Origin: Stratiolaelaps scimitus
Taxonomy: Eukaryota > Arthropoda > Arachnida > Mesostigmata > Laelapidae
Assembly (NCBI GenBank): GCA_019614645.1
Contig: JABWDB010000005.1
Span: forward strand, 1,210,001-1,274,000
Reading direction: 5' to 3'
Length of the DNA stretch: 64,000 bases
Positions 9,915 to 22,200 of the stretch are shown here, one piece after another (the stretch's first letter is position 1; each line of letters starts with the position of its first letter). Both the position numbers and the translations under genes were made by a program. Under the pieces are notes generated by a model. It had not been told where the DNA came from, searched no databases, and worked only from the letters and a program-made list of their open reading frames with translations.

Positions 9915-12900
9915 ACTCCAATGGTTGTTTGCTAGCAGGCGATCTAGTGGACATACGCGCACACGTGGACGGCTATTGCTGAGCAATAGTGAAGGGTACT
10001 TTCGTTCAGAGCACATTATGGGCGAGGTGCTGATCATCAATGTGGAGTATTAACAGCTTTCGTGAGCAGCACAAGATAGCGTCAGGATTCTCCAAGCTAG
10101 TTGTGAAGAACTAGGATGGCGAACTTCTCTGAAATTCGTTCACCCACATGATAAAACACCTTGTGGGGTGAGCTAGCAGGTCATAACAGGTAACAGGTCG
10201 TAATAGCCAACAGGCTCAGGCTGGAGCTGTTCCTTCTAGCACGCCTCCAATGCCTTTCGATATTACTACTACTATTATTATTATTTCGATATTTCCCTTA
10301 TTTTTTTTACTGCCGGCCAAGTTCGCTTCGCAGGCGGTCTCATCAGCCCTCGGTGGTCTTTTGAAATCGACCGGAGGGCACTCTGGTAGCTTGCCGTAGA
10401 TCAGGCCACCTTATAGGCAAATTGAAGGCTGCGCAGAACTTCCAGCAGTTTTTGATGGGTTCGGTTACAACTTACGTGCTCCCGCAGTGTTGACAAGTTA
10501 AACGTGGCCCCAGAACATACGACCTGTTCAGCATGTCATTATTTTCATTATCACTTTTGAATTTGAACAAATGTGGTATCGAGTCTCTCAAGAGTTATCT
10601 TTTTTGTCCCGTTCAAAAATGACAAGCATTTCAGTCGAATGAAATCAAAACTCATATGGGGAACTTTTAAGGTGATGCCCAGGTTGCTTTAGGTTAATGT
10701 TAACGTACTCGGACTAGCGGCAAGAGCCCGATTACTATGATTTTATCCACACTCCATTATTATCCTTATTAGAGGCAACAGACCAAAGACATCAAACTAG
10801 TGCTACAGAAGAACCGTTGCATTTAATACTCACTCGGAAAATGCACGAGATCAAGCTAGCATATGTCATATTATTATTATCGAGTCGTCGTACCTCCCAA
10901 AAACATGGCCACGTGATGGCTAACGTGAAAAGCCTTCGAACAAGCTACAACAACACAGAATACCTAAATTGTCTCTGGTGGACTGCGGCTAGCTAGCTAA
11001 AAAGTGGTCGAATTTTTCATCGGTTGAACAACATCGGTACCGTTCCAAATCTATCATTTGAACGTTGTACCGATAGAACTAGTCTATAAAAAGCCAGCAT
11101 CGAAAGTCTTAAGACAGAGTACAATCGTGCTGCGCGACCTTCATCAAAGGTCGTGCAGCACGATCGTAGCGACCAATTATAACGTGCATATCGCCAAGGG
11201 GTGGCCCTGACCGATCGTCTCGCTGCGTACTCCGACGCAACTATTCAAAACGCGAAATTAGGTCAGGGAGGATTGCGCTCTCTCGCGAAGAAGACACGAC
11301 GGCCGAAACAGCTTCGCACAGGCAGGGGTGCTTATGACGTTTGTATGGGTCCTGCAGGCAATCACCCTCATCTGTTTATCTGAGAAGGGGAATATGTAGT
11401 TGGGTCGTCATCTGCTATTTGCCACAGACGAAGGCCGACTACGCTGACCGGCAGTGATATGGCATGACGATCGATTTAGCGATAAACGATAACACATATT
11501 GTCGTGTTGATGAAATGTCGGGTCTCAACCAGAGCCCTCTATCCTATTCAGCTATACATCCATAGTTATAAACAAAACCGTGTGCCGAGGTCCATCTTCG
11601 TCTTCACGTTCCTCCTCGTCCGGTTGCAACCGTCCTGCCAAAGGATCCTCGACCTCAGTTTGTACAAGCCATGATAGCACGTAGTGGTAGTACCAGCAGC
11701 AGTTGTAGTTGTGGTAGTAAGTTATTAGAAGGAAAACGCATGAGGAATCTACCCGTCCTTTGTGATATATATATATATATATATATATATAAGCACACGT
11801 GAGCAGGTTAAACGCAAACGTGTGGCCAGTACACTTGTACATAAGCTAATCCAAGCATAATCGACGCGTAGATATTACTTTAGATGCCGTCCCAGCTCCT
11901 ACGGGTACAGAAGACGAGCTGCATGGATGGCCACTAACTAGAATGGACACTAGAATCGTCGTAAAACTAAGATAATATTCGTGTTTTTAACTGTTAACTG
12001 TACACCTATCTGTGCGTGTGTGGCTGTGAGTGTGGGCGAAGCCGACTCGACCGACAAATCCAGAGAACCTATAGTCATGTTATTAGTAACATATATATAT
12101 ATATATATATATATATTCGCCTGTTGTGCACGGGCAAAGAGTCAGGCTGCTTCATGCCGATAGCAAAACGCGAACCAGTAGAAGGGCGACTGAAACGATC
12201 GGAACTGCGCAGACAGCTAGTCCCCTGTATGGCTTGTACCTAATGATTTGTTGTAATAGGAAATTAAACAGTGGAGCAATGCTTACCGATTTGGATTATC
12301 ACCATAGTTCGATCGAGTACCAGAGTCGGGCAAACGAAGTTGGACATATGACTGTTACAGCGAAACTTACCCACATCGATCGCAACAGCTCGTTGGTCGA
12401 TATTGGCGTCGCAGGGTATTGTATATAGAATATATAGTATAATAATCATTTATACATTGTGTGCGTATGCGTGTGCGAGCATATATAAATATATTATATA
12501 TATATATAACGTCCGCAGTGTTAACTCATTCGACGAGCCGCTATCGTCGTCAAGTTCGTTGCTTATGATAACACAACATAAATGTTAATGGTCCATTTGT
12601 CTCGTTGGACTGGTGGCAGAGGTTAAAACATGTATCGTCGTTGGTCAATGACATGCAAACGACTTTGTGAAGAAAACACGCATACTAAGTACGGAAAATA
12701 AATAACAACAATAATAATAATAAATATATCGTAGTATGAATTTGTCCGATTTTGTCTGTCGTTGCATCGGCCTGTTATTGGATTCACCGTCGACGCCGAG
12801 CGGCCTGCCTCGCAGGAGAAGGTGATCGGGGCGAGGGTCGACTTAAAGTTAACGAAGTATACTTATTTTATTCAATTCGTCACTCAACCTGTGAGCTCTG

Positions 12901-12976
12901 CTAGTTCCTTGTTCACCTACTGAGTCAAGCCTCACTCAGAGCGTCTTCATCGGAGACGGCGGCCTGTCGACTCATT
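9915..12976. other. Intergenic, no gene recognised; no TIR-coding exon
   Basis: This stretch was searched by eye on the + strand for a TIR domain that could complete the Toll-like gene; none was found. It contains short ATT/TTA runs, (TA)n at about 11766-11790 and 12091-12115, and a hairpin with an upstream TATA-like box near 11.1 kb. Open frames are short and have no recognisable motif. Part may be 3' UTR of the Toll-like gene. Confidence 0.5.
11124..11164. other. 18-bp hairpin downstream of a TATA-like box
   Basis: ATCGTGCTGCGCGACCTT (11124-11141) pairs with AAGGTCGTGCAGCACGAT (11147-11164) with a single mismatch position and a 5-base loop. About 35 bases upstream is CTATAAAAAG (near 11083-11092), and between them lies the exact palindrome GTCTTAAGAC (11106-11115). 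The tight loop is unlike a typical animal pre-miRNA. Confidence 0.55.
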
Positions 12977-13210
12977 GTGAACATCTTCAAATGCTATGCC
13001 GCAAAATTCGACGGAACAAAGTCGGAAGATGAAGAAGAAATTGATCCGAACTCAGATTGGAGCGGGCCTCCTCTCCAATACCCCCAAAATGCTGTCGCAT
13101 TCGAGAACGAATTTGAGAGAAAATTGACAACGCATTGCAGTTACATTGAATCAATAGTTATACCTTCACAGGAAAATAATTTATTCAATTCGTTTTCTTT
13201 ACGAAAATAA
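12977..13210 (+). CDS. Possible terminal coding exon, unknown protein
   Basis: This frame gives a protein-like segment: NIFKCYAAKFDG, then an acidic stretch SEDEEEIDPNSDW and a C-terminal part with FENEFERKLTTHC. It ends in TAA, and the stop overlaps an AATAAA hexamer (about 13206-13211), as expected for a last exon with a very short 3' UTR. I recognise no family. No upstream exon was found, so the true start is unknown, and the frame could be chance. It lies downstream of the Toll-like gene on the same strand, but I see no evidence that it belongs to it. Confidence 0.22.
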   Translation: MNIFKCYAAKFDGTKSEDEEEIDPNSDWSGPPLQYPQNAVAFENEFERKLTTHCSYIESIVIPSQENNLFNSFSLRK

Positions 13211-14202
13211 AGGTTCCGTGCATCGTTTTCGCTAGGCATTTTTTTGGCGTCTCGCCTACGTGTTTCGGCATACGTAGACCTAGAAACGGATATACACATT
13301 CGTATATACAACCATTGAATGAGGAACCACCGATCGAACAGGTGAGCGCCACTCGATGAAGCGCGATCGGTCTATGAAGATTTGCACAGTTTGTCTTTTT
13401 ACATCGATAATTCCCCCTGCACTTCCGTTACATTGCAATCGTTTTGCCTATCACGGCCACCATCCATCGGTGGCCTTGTCATCCTGGCCTGGCGTTTCGC
13501 CTGCTCGCGTACAACAAGCCGTTTCTCGAGCTCAGCGTATGTACATCAGTCTAGTCGTCGTTCGTGAAACCAGTACAAAATTACTGTTGATTTCTCATTT
13601 ACATTCGTCTCTTGTTTATCTCTTCTGCTATAGCGTCTACTGTGAGGGAGCACTCGGTGCAACAGGAACAGATCGTATTCTCTGATAAATAACACACAGC
13701 GGTCCTGTTCGTCTGGTCGGCGCATGTGGAATTGGGCGCTGCTTTCGCGCGTTGCCTATAAAAAAAAAGACAAGAAAAGCCTAGAAACAGCGTACGGCCC
13801 TCACATGAGTCCGCGAATACTGGTGCCATGGGTCCAGCGAATAGCGAACTTCGCTTAGCTTAAGGCTAGCGACTCTGCGCGGTGAACGCAACGACTGCCA
13901 TATCGACCATGTACCTTGTATAACGTACATGACGGGGTCGGCTCGTACCACTAAATTTAAATGTCGCAAGTCAATTTGAACGATCCGGTGTCCGACAGGG
14001 TGGTTTTGTTGATAAGATCAACCTATTCATGCGTCCTGCGGAGAGGGGGTTCGTGTTCATGTTGCATTCGGTGTGTACAACGCACGTTATACACTGGGCT
14101 TATTCCTCCTCAATCAACGGTATTAGCACTACTGTTATTATCATTACTATCATCATTATACCTTTGTCTACCTTTTTTTTCCTATTCCTTATCGAGTTCG
14201 AC

Positions 14203-16477
14203 TTAGGAACTACTACTATCGCTGCTATCCTGATCTTGGATCTGTACATCTACTCCAACAGCGTCGTTCAATGGGCCAGAGCCTGAGGCACTTGGCGAAG
14301 AGCTGCTCGCAGCTCCCGTGTCATCGGGTACCGGAACCGCTGGCAGAGCCTTTGAAGGTGGAGTATTTCGATCGCCGATAGGTCCCGCCAATGAAGACAG
14401 CGCTTCACGATGCTGCCGAACATTATGAGTATTTGCTGTAGTTGATTGTTCCCTGCATCGACTGCCGCTGCCCGATGCTTCATACAGTGTCTCGATCGAG
14501 TCCAATAGCTTCAGCAATGGTTCTGCATCAAAGGGCAGAAGACTCGAGCTATTTAATCGCCGAAGTAGCAGATTGAGTCGAATCAGTGTGGCCATTACCC
14601 GCTCGACTGGGTCGCACTCGTCAGCGGCTGAGCTGCTCGTCGACGGGCCGGGTTCATCGTCAAAGCGCCTATTTCTTATGCCGCTTACCTCGGCAATCGT
14701 CGCCACGAAGCGGCCCCATTCGACAGCCACAAGCTTGAAGTACTTGACGAGGTAGACTAGCATCTCCACGCTAGCCATCAGCTGATCCATGAGCTCCTGC
14801 TCGGAGAAATTCTGCATGCCCATATAGCGAAGGAACACCTTGTGTGGATTTAGTAACTCGCGTTCATTGTACAGGTAGCTGAACAGGTTCGATAGTAGGA
14901 ACTGTATGAGCAGGTCATCCTGTCCACTCATTAGGTAGAGGATTTCGTCAAGGTAGAAATTGAGGCGGTATCTGTCAACGGGCAGCGCCACATCGGGACT
15001 AACGCAAACGGCCTTAAATAGCAGCACCAACTTTCGTCGCAGTAACGCCAGACTGTTCGTCGCTAGAAGACACGAGTCTTCCACTTCCTGCAGCTCGAGG
15101 AAATCCTCAATCTGCTGCCAGTGGCAATCTGTCACACTACACATCATCAACACGTTGACAGCCAACGAGTACAGTTCGCCCGCACATCGTCGAAAGTCCG
15201 GCTCGGTTGTCGCCGCAAGAATACCGGAAAGCTCCTGAAAGGGTCGAAGATCAGCAAACGTTTGACGGAACGTCCCTGTTAGGCATACTGAAAATCTGTA
15301 TCATTCAGTAGAGCAGGACCTATTTCCTAAAGGGGAACAATCAATTTCATCGGCATGCGCCGAACCGATACATAGCTACGGGTCGTGACCATGGTGCTCT
15401 GGGTAATTTCCTTGTTGGATTTTGCCGTCGGAAAACTGACTGATTCATTGCAAGCAAACGATCGCAGAACACCGTACGGTGAATGGTTTTAATCGAAGAT
15501 AGCAATTAAGACTTACATGATCTAGAAGACAAAGTGCTTTGAGAACGATTCCTCTATCCGTTTCCTCTAAAAGATAGATGAGCACCTGATAATCGGGCGC
15601 AATTCGGACCTGGTCAGGTGCCATGTACACGAGCGTGAAGAGGAAATCGTCGACGTCGCCTTTGTCAGCAAGAGCCAGTATCTTCCAGCAGTCCGAGGCT
15701 ATCGTGTGAACGGACTTGACGAGCTCGATTCGACTGCGAAGAGGTCCGGCCCACTGGCCCTGCTGCAGACGTTCTGGCCGACCACAACGCGAACCTTCGC
15801 ACTCCTGGCTGACATGCGATGGAAACAGCGTTTCGCTTAACGGCCGCTTCCATGCTAATAGTTCGAGGAAGACCTGCGCCAGAAAGCAGAACATTTATAA
15901 GGGCCACTCACTCATGTTTATTGTAATGAATTGCCCGAGACAATGATCGGAACATGGACAAGGTCAGAAAATAAGGACAGACACTTGCTAAGTGAATTGA
16001 TCATGCGAATGAACGCGTATCGCCAACTCAAGTTCGCCAACTCAACCTGCTTCTTCTGTTCGACTTTCTACGACACATGTACTCCGGCCGCATCAACGAC
16101 ACATGCACAGCTCCCGTAAGGGGACTTACCTTTAGGAAGCCGCTCCGTATGTAAAGCCGCATCCGAGGCATAATGTCGAGAACATGCTTGAGCAGTTGCT
16201 CGCACAGGAGCGCCTGACGAGCCACCGCACGAACCACGGCGTGCTCTCGATAGCGGTGCTGAATGTCGACAGGTTCGGACCGTTGAAATGTGGCAAGAAG
16301 CACTTTCGCGTCGAGTTGCTTCACGACAGCCAGAGCGGCTCCACAGACGGGCACCCCATACAGACATCGCTCGGCAAGAACCTCGCATAACTGGGTACGC
16401 AAATGCAACGCCTGTAAATACGTCTCCGGGCTAGATGAACTCGGCTCTGAAATCCAGATAAGACCATCCGAAAGCAT
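14203..16477 (-). CDS. lin: Protein Lines homologue (LINS1 family)
   Basis: Three exons on the minus strand: 16477-16130, 15873-15517 and 15234-14203, joined in phase 0 at GTAAGT donors and AG acceptors; 578 residues. Drosophila Lines is a segment-polarity and epithelial patterning regulator that modulates late Wingless signalling and acts with Drumstick and Bowl; human LINS1 is linked to cognitive development. The C-terminal third carries the family signature NPHKVFLRYMG ... SVEMLVYLVKYFKL ... EWGRF, which matches the NPHxxFL ... SxExxxxYxVxYLKL ... W pattern of LINS1. Near the C-terminus, LLPFDAEPLLKLLDSIE matches the family's closing motif. The region before it is helical and leucine-rich. 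At 578 residues it is shorter than human LINS1 (about 757), so an upstream exon may be missing, although ATG at 16477 is an acceptable start. The tail after the signature is Ser/Gly-rich and acidic (DQDSSDSSSS). Confidence 0.92.
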
Positions 16478-17988
16478 GGTTAGACTTTGCTAGCTGCTTT
16501 TGTTGAGGGTTTTTTTTCTTTATATGTTATTATCGTATCTCAACTTATGACAATTATGATCACAGCCGACACCTCATCGTTGTTGTTTGGTCCTAAAAAG
16601 GCACCTAATTGGCACCTCTTTCTGCATCAGGTTTCTGCTTTAGTCGTCGACAATGAGGAGGACAATCTGGTGGCCTAAGTACGACGAAGTTGATATTCGT
16701 CCGCAACAATAGGACAGACACGACAGCCAGGTACCCTGCAATCTCTTTTGCAGCCAATTGTATAGTGCATGCCTTATCAACATTCACACCTAACGATTGG
16801 TGCGAGAGGTATGATTTGCATTTCATCACCGTAGACAGACCGAAAATCATAATGAAACCAAATCAGGACTTTCGTCCTGCCCTGCGCCAAATTATGCCTT
16901 CAACTAACACTGGATAGTGCCTCATGACAATACACGTAAATGGCTGCATAACCGCTTGGACACTAGGACTCTATGCATAACGACACCCAAGAAGAGGCGA
17001 AGAGAGTCACCCTTCACTACGATGCGCGTTGTACAAAATCTCACTGCTATCATATAGTAATCTAATCCTAAGCGTTGGTGCCGTGACGATTCTGAAGTCT
17101 CGCCACCATCGTCGACACCACCGTCTACATGGGCGCTGTCCGATACCTCCGACCGACCGACCGACCGACCGGAAACCATCACCTTCTTCTGTGCTGCATG
17201 CTTCCTTCCGCGGTCTACTGCGACGGCAACAGCGGCCTCCACGAGAGGTGTCTAAATATGTTGCCTCTTAATCTCGCTGTGCGTCTTCATCAACGGCTTC
17301 CTCCGAAGTATTATACATGCTGGCGGAGCCGGCCTTCTCCGATGTCGAATACGGCCAGAGGTAATGACGGCCGTCCCAGGGTGTCACGGCGGAGTTCGTT
17401 CGTGATTCGCATATCGCGGACGTCTCTCTGCTGCTGCTGCTACAGCTCGTTGATCTGTCCAAATGACCATCCCGATCAACCTTGCCTGCCTTAGCGAACC
17501 CGCAGAGACACATGCCGCAGCCGCACCACAATCACAGGCTGGCGCTGCGCGCCCGCAGTACAACTCGCTATGACGAATAGAATCGCGCCGAATCAGCACT
17601 ATTTAGCTGGCTGTGTTGCCGCTTGGTGTATCGTTGCGTCGTCACTCTGCTGCGCCTTCCTTCCAGCTCACGCACACGAACAGAACAACAACAATAACAG
17701 CGTCAACGACAACAACAACAACAACAACCGTTGATTCGTTCGCCGGTTTCGTTTGCTGGTCTATGAACTTCTTCTTCTTCCTCCTCCTCTGATGATGATG
17801 ACGGGCCGTGACGATGGCCGTACCGACACAGCAACGCAACACACCCCGACAACAGCCAACCGAACGCAGCGAGGCAACGGCTAGCTAACTCACGACCTGG
17901 TGCCTACGCCAAATGAAACTTCAGCAGGCACGATGGTGAAGTTTGCCGCCACGAGACGATTTTCGTCCACGCTCTGTCGTCGGGTAGC

Positions 17989-18022
<34 letters not shown>

Positions 18023-18204
18023 TAAAGGATCTTCGTCGGGTCGTCAACAAAGGTACCAGTCGTCGCAGGAGCGTTTGGGCGTCAAACCGGACGCCGAAAT
18101 ATGACGAAAGCCTCCCGCTCAGGCAGGCAGATAGACTGACGCACTGATGATTTGTTATGATTCGATGGCGGTGGCTTTCGTCACTCACGGAACGAGCAGC
18201 GACC
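16478..18204. other. Upstream of lines; no gene recognised
   Basis: This is probable 5' flank of the lines homologue. It holds a (CGAC)n tetranucleotide run near 17152-17170, AAC/CAA and CTG trinucleotide runs near 17690-17730, and (TA)n at about 17992-18019. No frame with a recognisable family was seen on either strand. Confidence 0.45.
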
Positions 18205-18420
18205 ATGGCCGAGCCGCGATTTCAAGGGTTGAGTTCGGGGATCGACGATTCACCCTCACGGACGACGTCTTGCTCCCGTTGCCGTTCGCAACCCCAAGAT
18301 ACGACTGATGAGATGAGCGCGCTCACAGCGGACTTGGACAACGAGAAAGGCGCTGCTGTGCCTCCCGACACGACTGGAGCTGTCGGGCGACATCCGGCAT
18401 TGAGTGTGCCATTAGTGTTG
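18205..18420 (+). CDS. Possible first coding exon, unknown protein
   Basis: An ATG in a strong Kozak context (GACCATGG) opens 72 codons with no biased repeat: MAEPRFQGLSSGIDDSPS, a Cys/Arg patch (SCSRCRS), an acidic helix-like stretch (TDEMSALTADLDNEKG) and a hydrophobic end (LSVPLVL). A good donor, TTG|GTGAGC, follows at 18421 in phase 0. This is what a first coding exon of an intracellular N-terminus looks like. No downstream exon could be assigned, so the gene is unidentified and may not be real. Confidence 0.3.
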
Positions 18421-19225
18421 GTGAGCGTTTGTCGTATGACATGCCCGCAAACGGATATCTTCAAACGTATTTGAAAGAGGGGGGCCCCAGTTCGTACGAA
18501 GTGCGACCACAGCTTCGACGGATGTCTCTGCCATCAGTCGGCATCGCAGAGCAGAACTGGCCAAATCGATCAAATGTTTCTCCTCCTCGTTCTCCGATGC
18601 ATTAGACGCGACACGTCATCGGCAACAACCTATCGTTGTACAACAATAAGATGAGGAACGTAAGCGAAACAGATGGGAGATGATGACGACAACAACAACA
18701 TCATCAAAATCATATCCACTTATGACCGTGGGCTCGACGTCAACGAAGAAAATGACACTGCGGACAAACTCGTACTGGTATTCGCTTGTGCGCTAAGACA
18801 ACGCTACATATGAGAGGATTGCGACTCTCCCGCACGATGGTCCCTCTTTGGTTTCATCATGGGCTCGCATGCCAACCATCAACAAGCCCCACTAGCACAT
18901 GTTTCTTCAAATCAATCAGGATATGATCGCCTCACTAATCAAGTCATGCGCAAGCGAACTTCATATAATACTTTCGGCAACATACATCGTGCAACGCACG
19001 AACGCTTCAGAGATCAGCTATTGCGGCTAAGTAAAGACGTACGGAGTTCTCTCTAGGGTGGCTCGCACCAGAATTAGAACGACGCCCGGCGGGATTAACA
19101 ACGATTAACGATTAAATGCAACACCAGATTACGATGCGATGAGAACTTTGAATGGCTTGAATTATTCCGTTGCCCCCTATGAGTGGAACAATACACCACT
19201 AAGTGATGTTCATGAATCAATCAAG

Positions 19226-19257
<32 letters not shown>

Positions 19258-22200
19258 TGTATGCGAAGTTGGACGATTGCCGCGGTGACGGCATAGCGAA
19301 AGCGCACAACGTGCAAGCACAATGTGCCGTGTTCGAATCTCAGCTCAAAGATTGCATTCTCCAATGAATCGAGTTCGTCATATCAGCTCGGCGAACAGTA
19401 AGCACCGTGACTGTCATTACGTGCATGCCTTTACTGTAATCAAAGAGGGATTCGAGATCATCAATCCACGACGGTATACGAGAGTCTTGACGGAGCGGTT
19501 CTTGAGCGTCCCACTGGGGTTCCTATTGACACATTGAATTTTGGCATTCGTACGTTCGATATTTAATTCAACACAGAAAGCGCGTAGCCGGATGCAACAT
19601 GACTTCAAACTTGGGAGAGTGCGCATGACTACGAAAACATACTATCGTATCTGACCATGCATCCAGCTTCCTGCTGACAAGGTGTAGCAGCTCTCGATTA
19701 AACATGTTCTCATAGAATGTTGTCCCAAATTTTAGAACTGTTTAGTCAAAAGTTCTTTGACTTCCGCTCATAGTCATCAATTGCCTGTATTCACTTATCA
19801 GGCATCGTTTCCGGGGCAATGAAAACCTTGATGGTTGAGCCGTATCCTCTAATGTGAATGTTAGAGAAAAACAACCCGGAAGCCGTTAACTATACACTGA
19901 TAAACAGTGAGCTGTACATAATGAGCAGGGCACACGGCGCGCGGTACAGTTCTAGCAGCCATCCGTTTGCCAAACAGAGGTAACGTCACCAATCAGATAG
20001 TTATTTTCCTCCATCGAATACATCATCACATATATTGCCTAAACCGAGCATGTCGTTCGGCATGGTCCAGAAATTGCAACTCTACCCTCGGACGACGTTT
20101 GAGTACCCACGTACCACTGTGTGCGGTCGCAGAACCTTCACAACGGGACGAGGAGCTGTGTTGACACCCGACAACGAAGCTGTGTCACTTAATGCGCTGG
20201 CAGCTAACCGACAACCGAGTGGTGTAGCAGCAGTAGTCACTGGTGACCGGCGACATTTGTGTCGAGACATCAGAAATCGATCGCGAAAGCTCGATAAACG
20301 ACGTCGATGTCGGCATTTGTCTATGCCGCGTGGTCCATCCTTTCATTTAGCACTGACACACACGCACGCCGAGAGAAGATGCATAACCATCCATATGCTG
20401 GCGGCGGCTAGACGAACACCACGCTTGGACAAGGGGGAATAAAAGAAGCATATAGGAGTGATAGCTCCGTCCTGGCAACGGTCTACTCGCCTGATTCGAC
20501 TGAGATGAGCCAAATTCTAGCTATGAAATGATCGGGTATAAATGCGACGACAAATAATAATGCTAAAGTAGTATGCTAAAGTTGAAGTCGATTGATGTCG
20601 CCGTTCTCTGTCTAGTACGCCGTTTGGGTATGTAGAATCGAGTTGAGTAATCATCTGTGATTGTGTAATAATAATAATAATACTAAAAATAAGAAGAAGA
20701 TGAAGATGAAAAACAATACAAATATAATAATATATTAATAAAAAAAAAGAGTTCAATGTTGTATGCTAGGTGCCGATGTCTCTTCTGACAAGTGTGTGCT
20801 ACATGAAACAATAAATATATGATAAACTATAATATTTTGATTTATTTCTTCCGATATTCAAGTTTTTGTACGGGACATCCTTATTTTTCTATATTCGATA
20901 GTAAGCGAACCAACGAATTTATTATGATTATTTGTATTCAGGGAACTAGCTAATTCCAAATCAAATTCTGCAGGAATAACACACAGAGTCGATTTAACGT
21001 TCAAACTAAAACAAAATATAAACAATCCTATAACCATGAGCATCCGAGGGCCACTCGGACGTCTCGGTGTTAACAAGCCGCCCTCAGATTCCTCTTTCAA
21101 GGTATTCCATTAAATCGAATCTCCGAACTATGTAGTAGTATTGCAAACGGCGAAAGCAGCACCTGATTGTTGGAAATCAATCTCAAATAGCGTATGACCA
21201 TGGAACCATAGGGGGGGGGAAGGCAGTCCACCAAAGGATTTACGGTTGCTCTAAAACGGCGAAAACTGTAACAACCTCTCTCTCTCTCTCGCGTACTTCA
21301 CCAGGTAGCTTATACGTCTATCTCAGGCAGATGTACTAACACGTAAGCGCAAAAAGGCAGATGTACTATCACGTAAGCGTCCCGCGCACACGTACACTAC
21401 TGAAAAAAAAACGATTGAATTCGTTATGTGAGTTCATCAAGTTCCACCTGTATCCTCACCCTGCACCGATGGTACGATGGCCTGTAGAATCGAGGTCTCC
21501 TCATTGCAGAGACATCCGCCACGGATCCGCTCGAGGGCCGCGTTCATATTGCAGCTGTTGGAAGCTGCCGATAGTCCAGGAAGGTCCTCGAGTGGCAGCC
21601 TCATTCGGAAGGTGCGCAGAGAAACCTGTTACCGGCTAGTAGATTCGTCGTCCGTCAGTTGCTCACGCTGAGCTGATCTGCCTGTGGCGGTACAGGTGGT
21701 TAGGAGCGTGGCTCTGTCGCCAGTGGTACCAGATCAACGTCGTTGGAGAAGTCGACCTTCAACGACAACTGCAAGCGCTCGCATGTCGGAAACAGAAGTG
21801 GAATAGATGTTCGTTATAATAGCACTGTCCGCCCCCGCGCCTGGCCGGCTGGTACAGCGCGCTACCAGACCACACACACACACTGCAAGCCACCCACGGC
21901 GAGCGCGTTTGTACAGCAGAGATGTGACAACCGGTTGAGATTCAATCAGCTGAACAATCATTGATACATGCCCGCCATTCGAGCGAAGGAGTCCGAGGCG
22001 ACATCGAGGCTGGATCTATCTGAGCTGCGAGTTTTGACGTTGACAACAGACGCTGTGGCTGTCCGACACGCAGCACCGGCCAGCGCTACATTTGCCGCCA
22101 ACAGTGTATAAGATGGCGTGATGTCCCGCCTTTGTCACATCGAACGCGCAGAGCGATTCCCATGCCGTGCCGACGGCGGCGGCGACGTCAACAACGATAT

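Noticed and set aside
9814..10053. Second + frame over and beyond the last Toll-like exon, considered as a frameshifted TIR
   Set aside because: It has no TIR motif (no DAFISY-type start, no RDxxPG-type box), so it does not restore a TIR.
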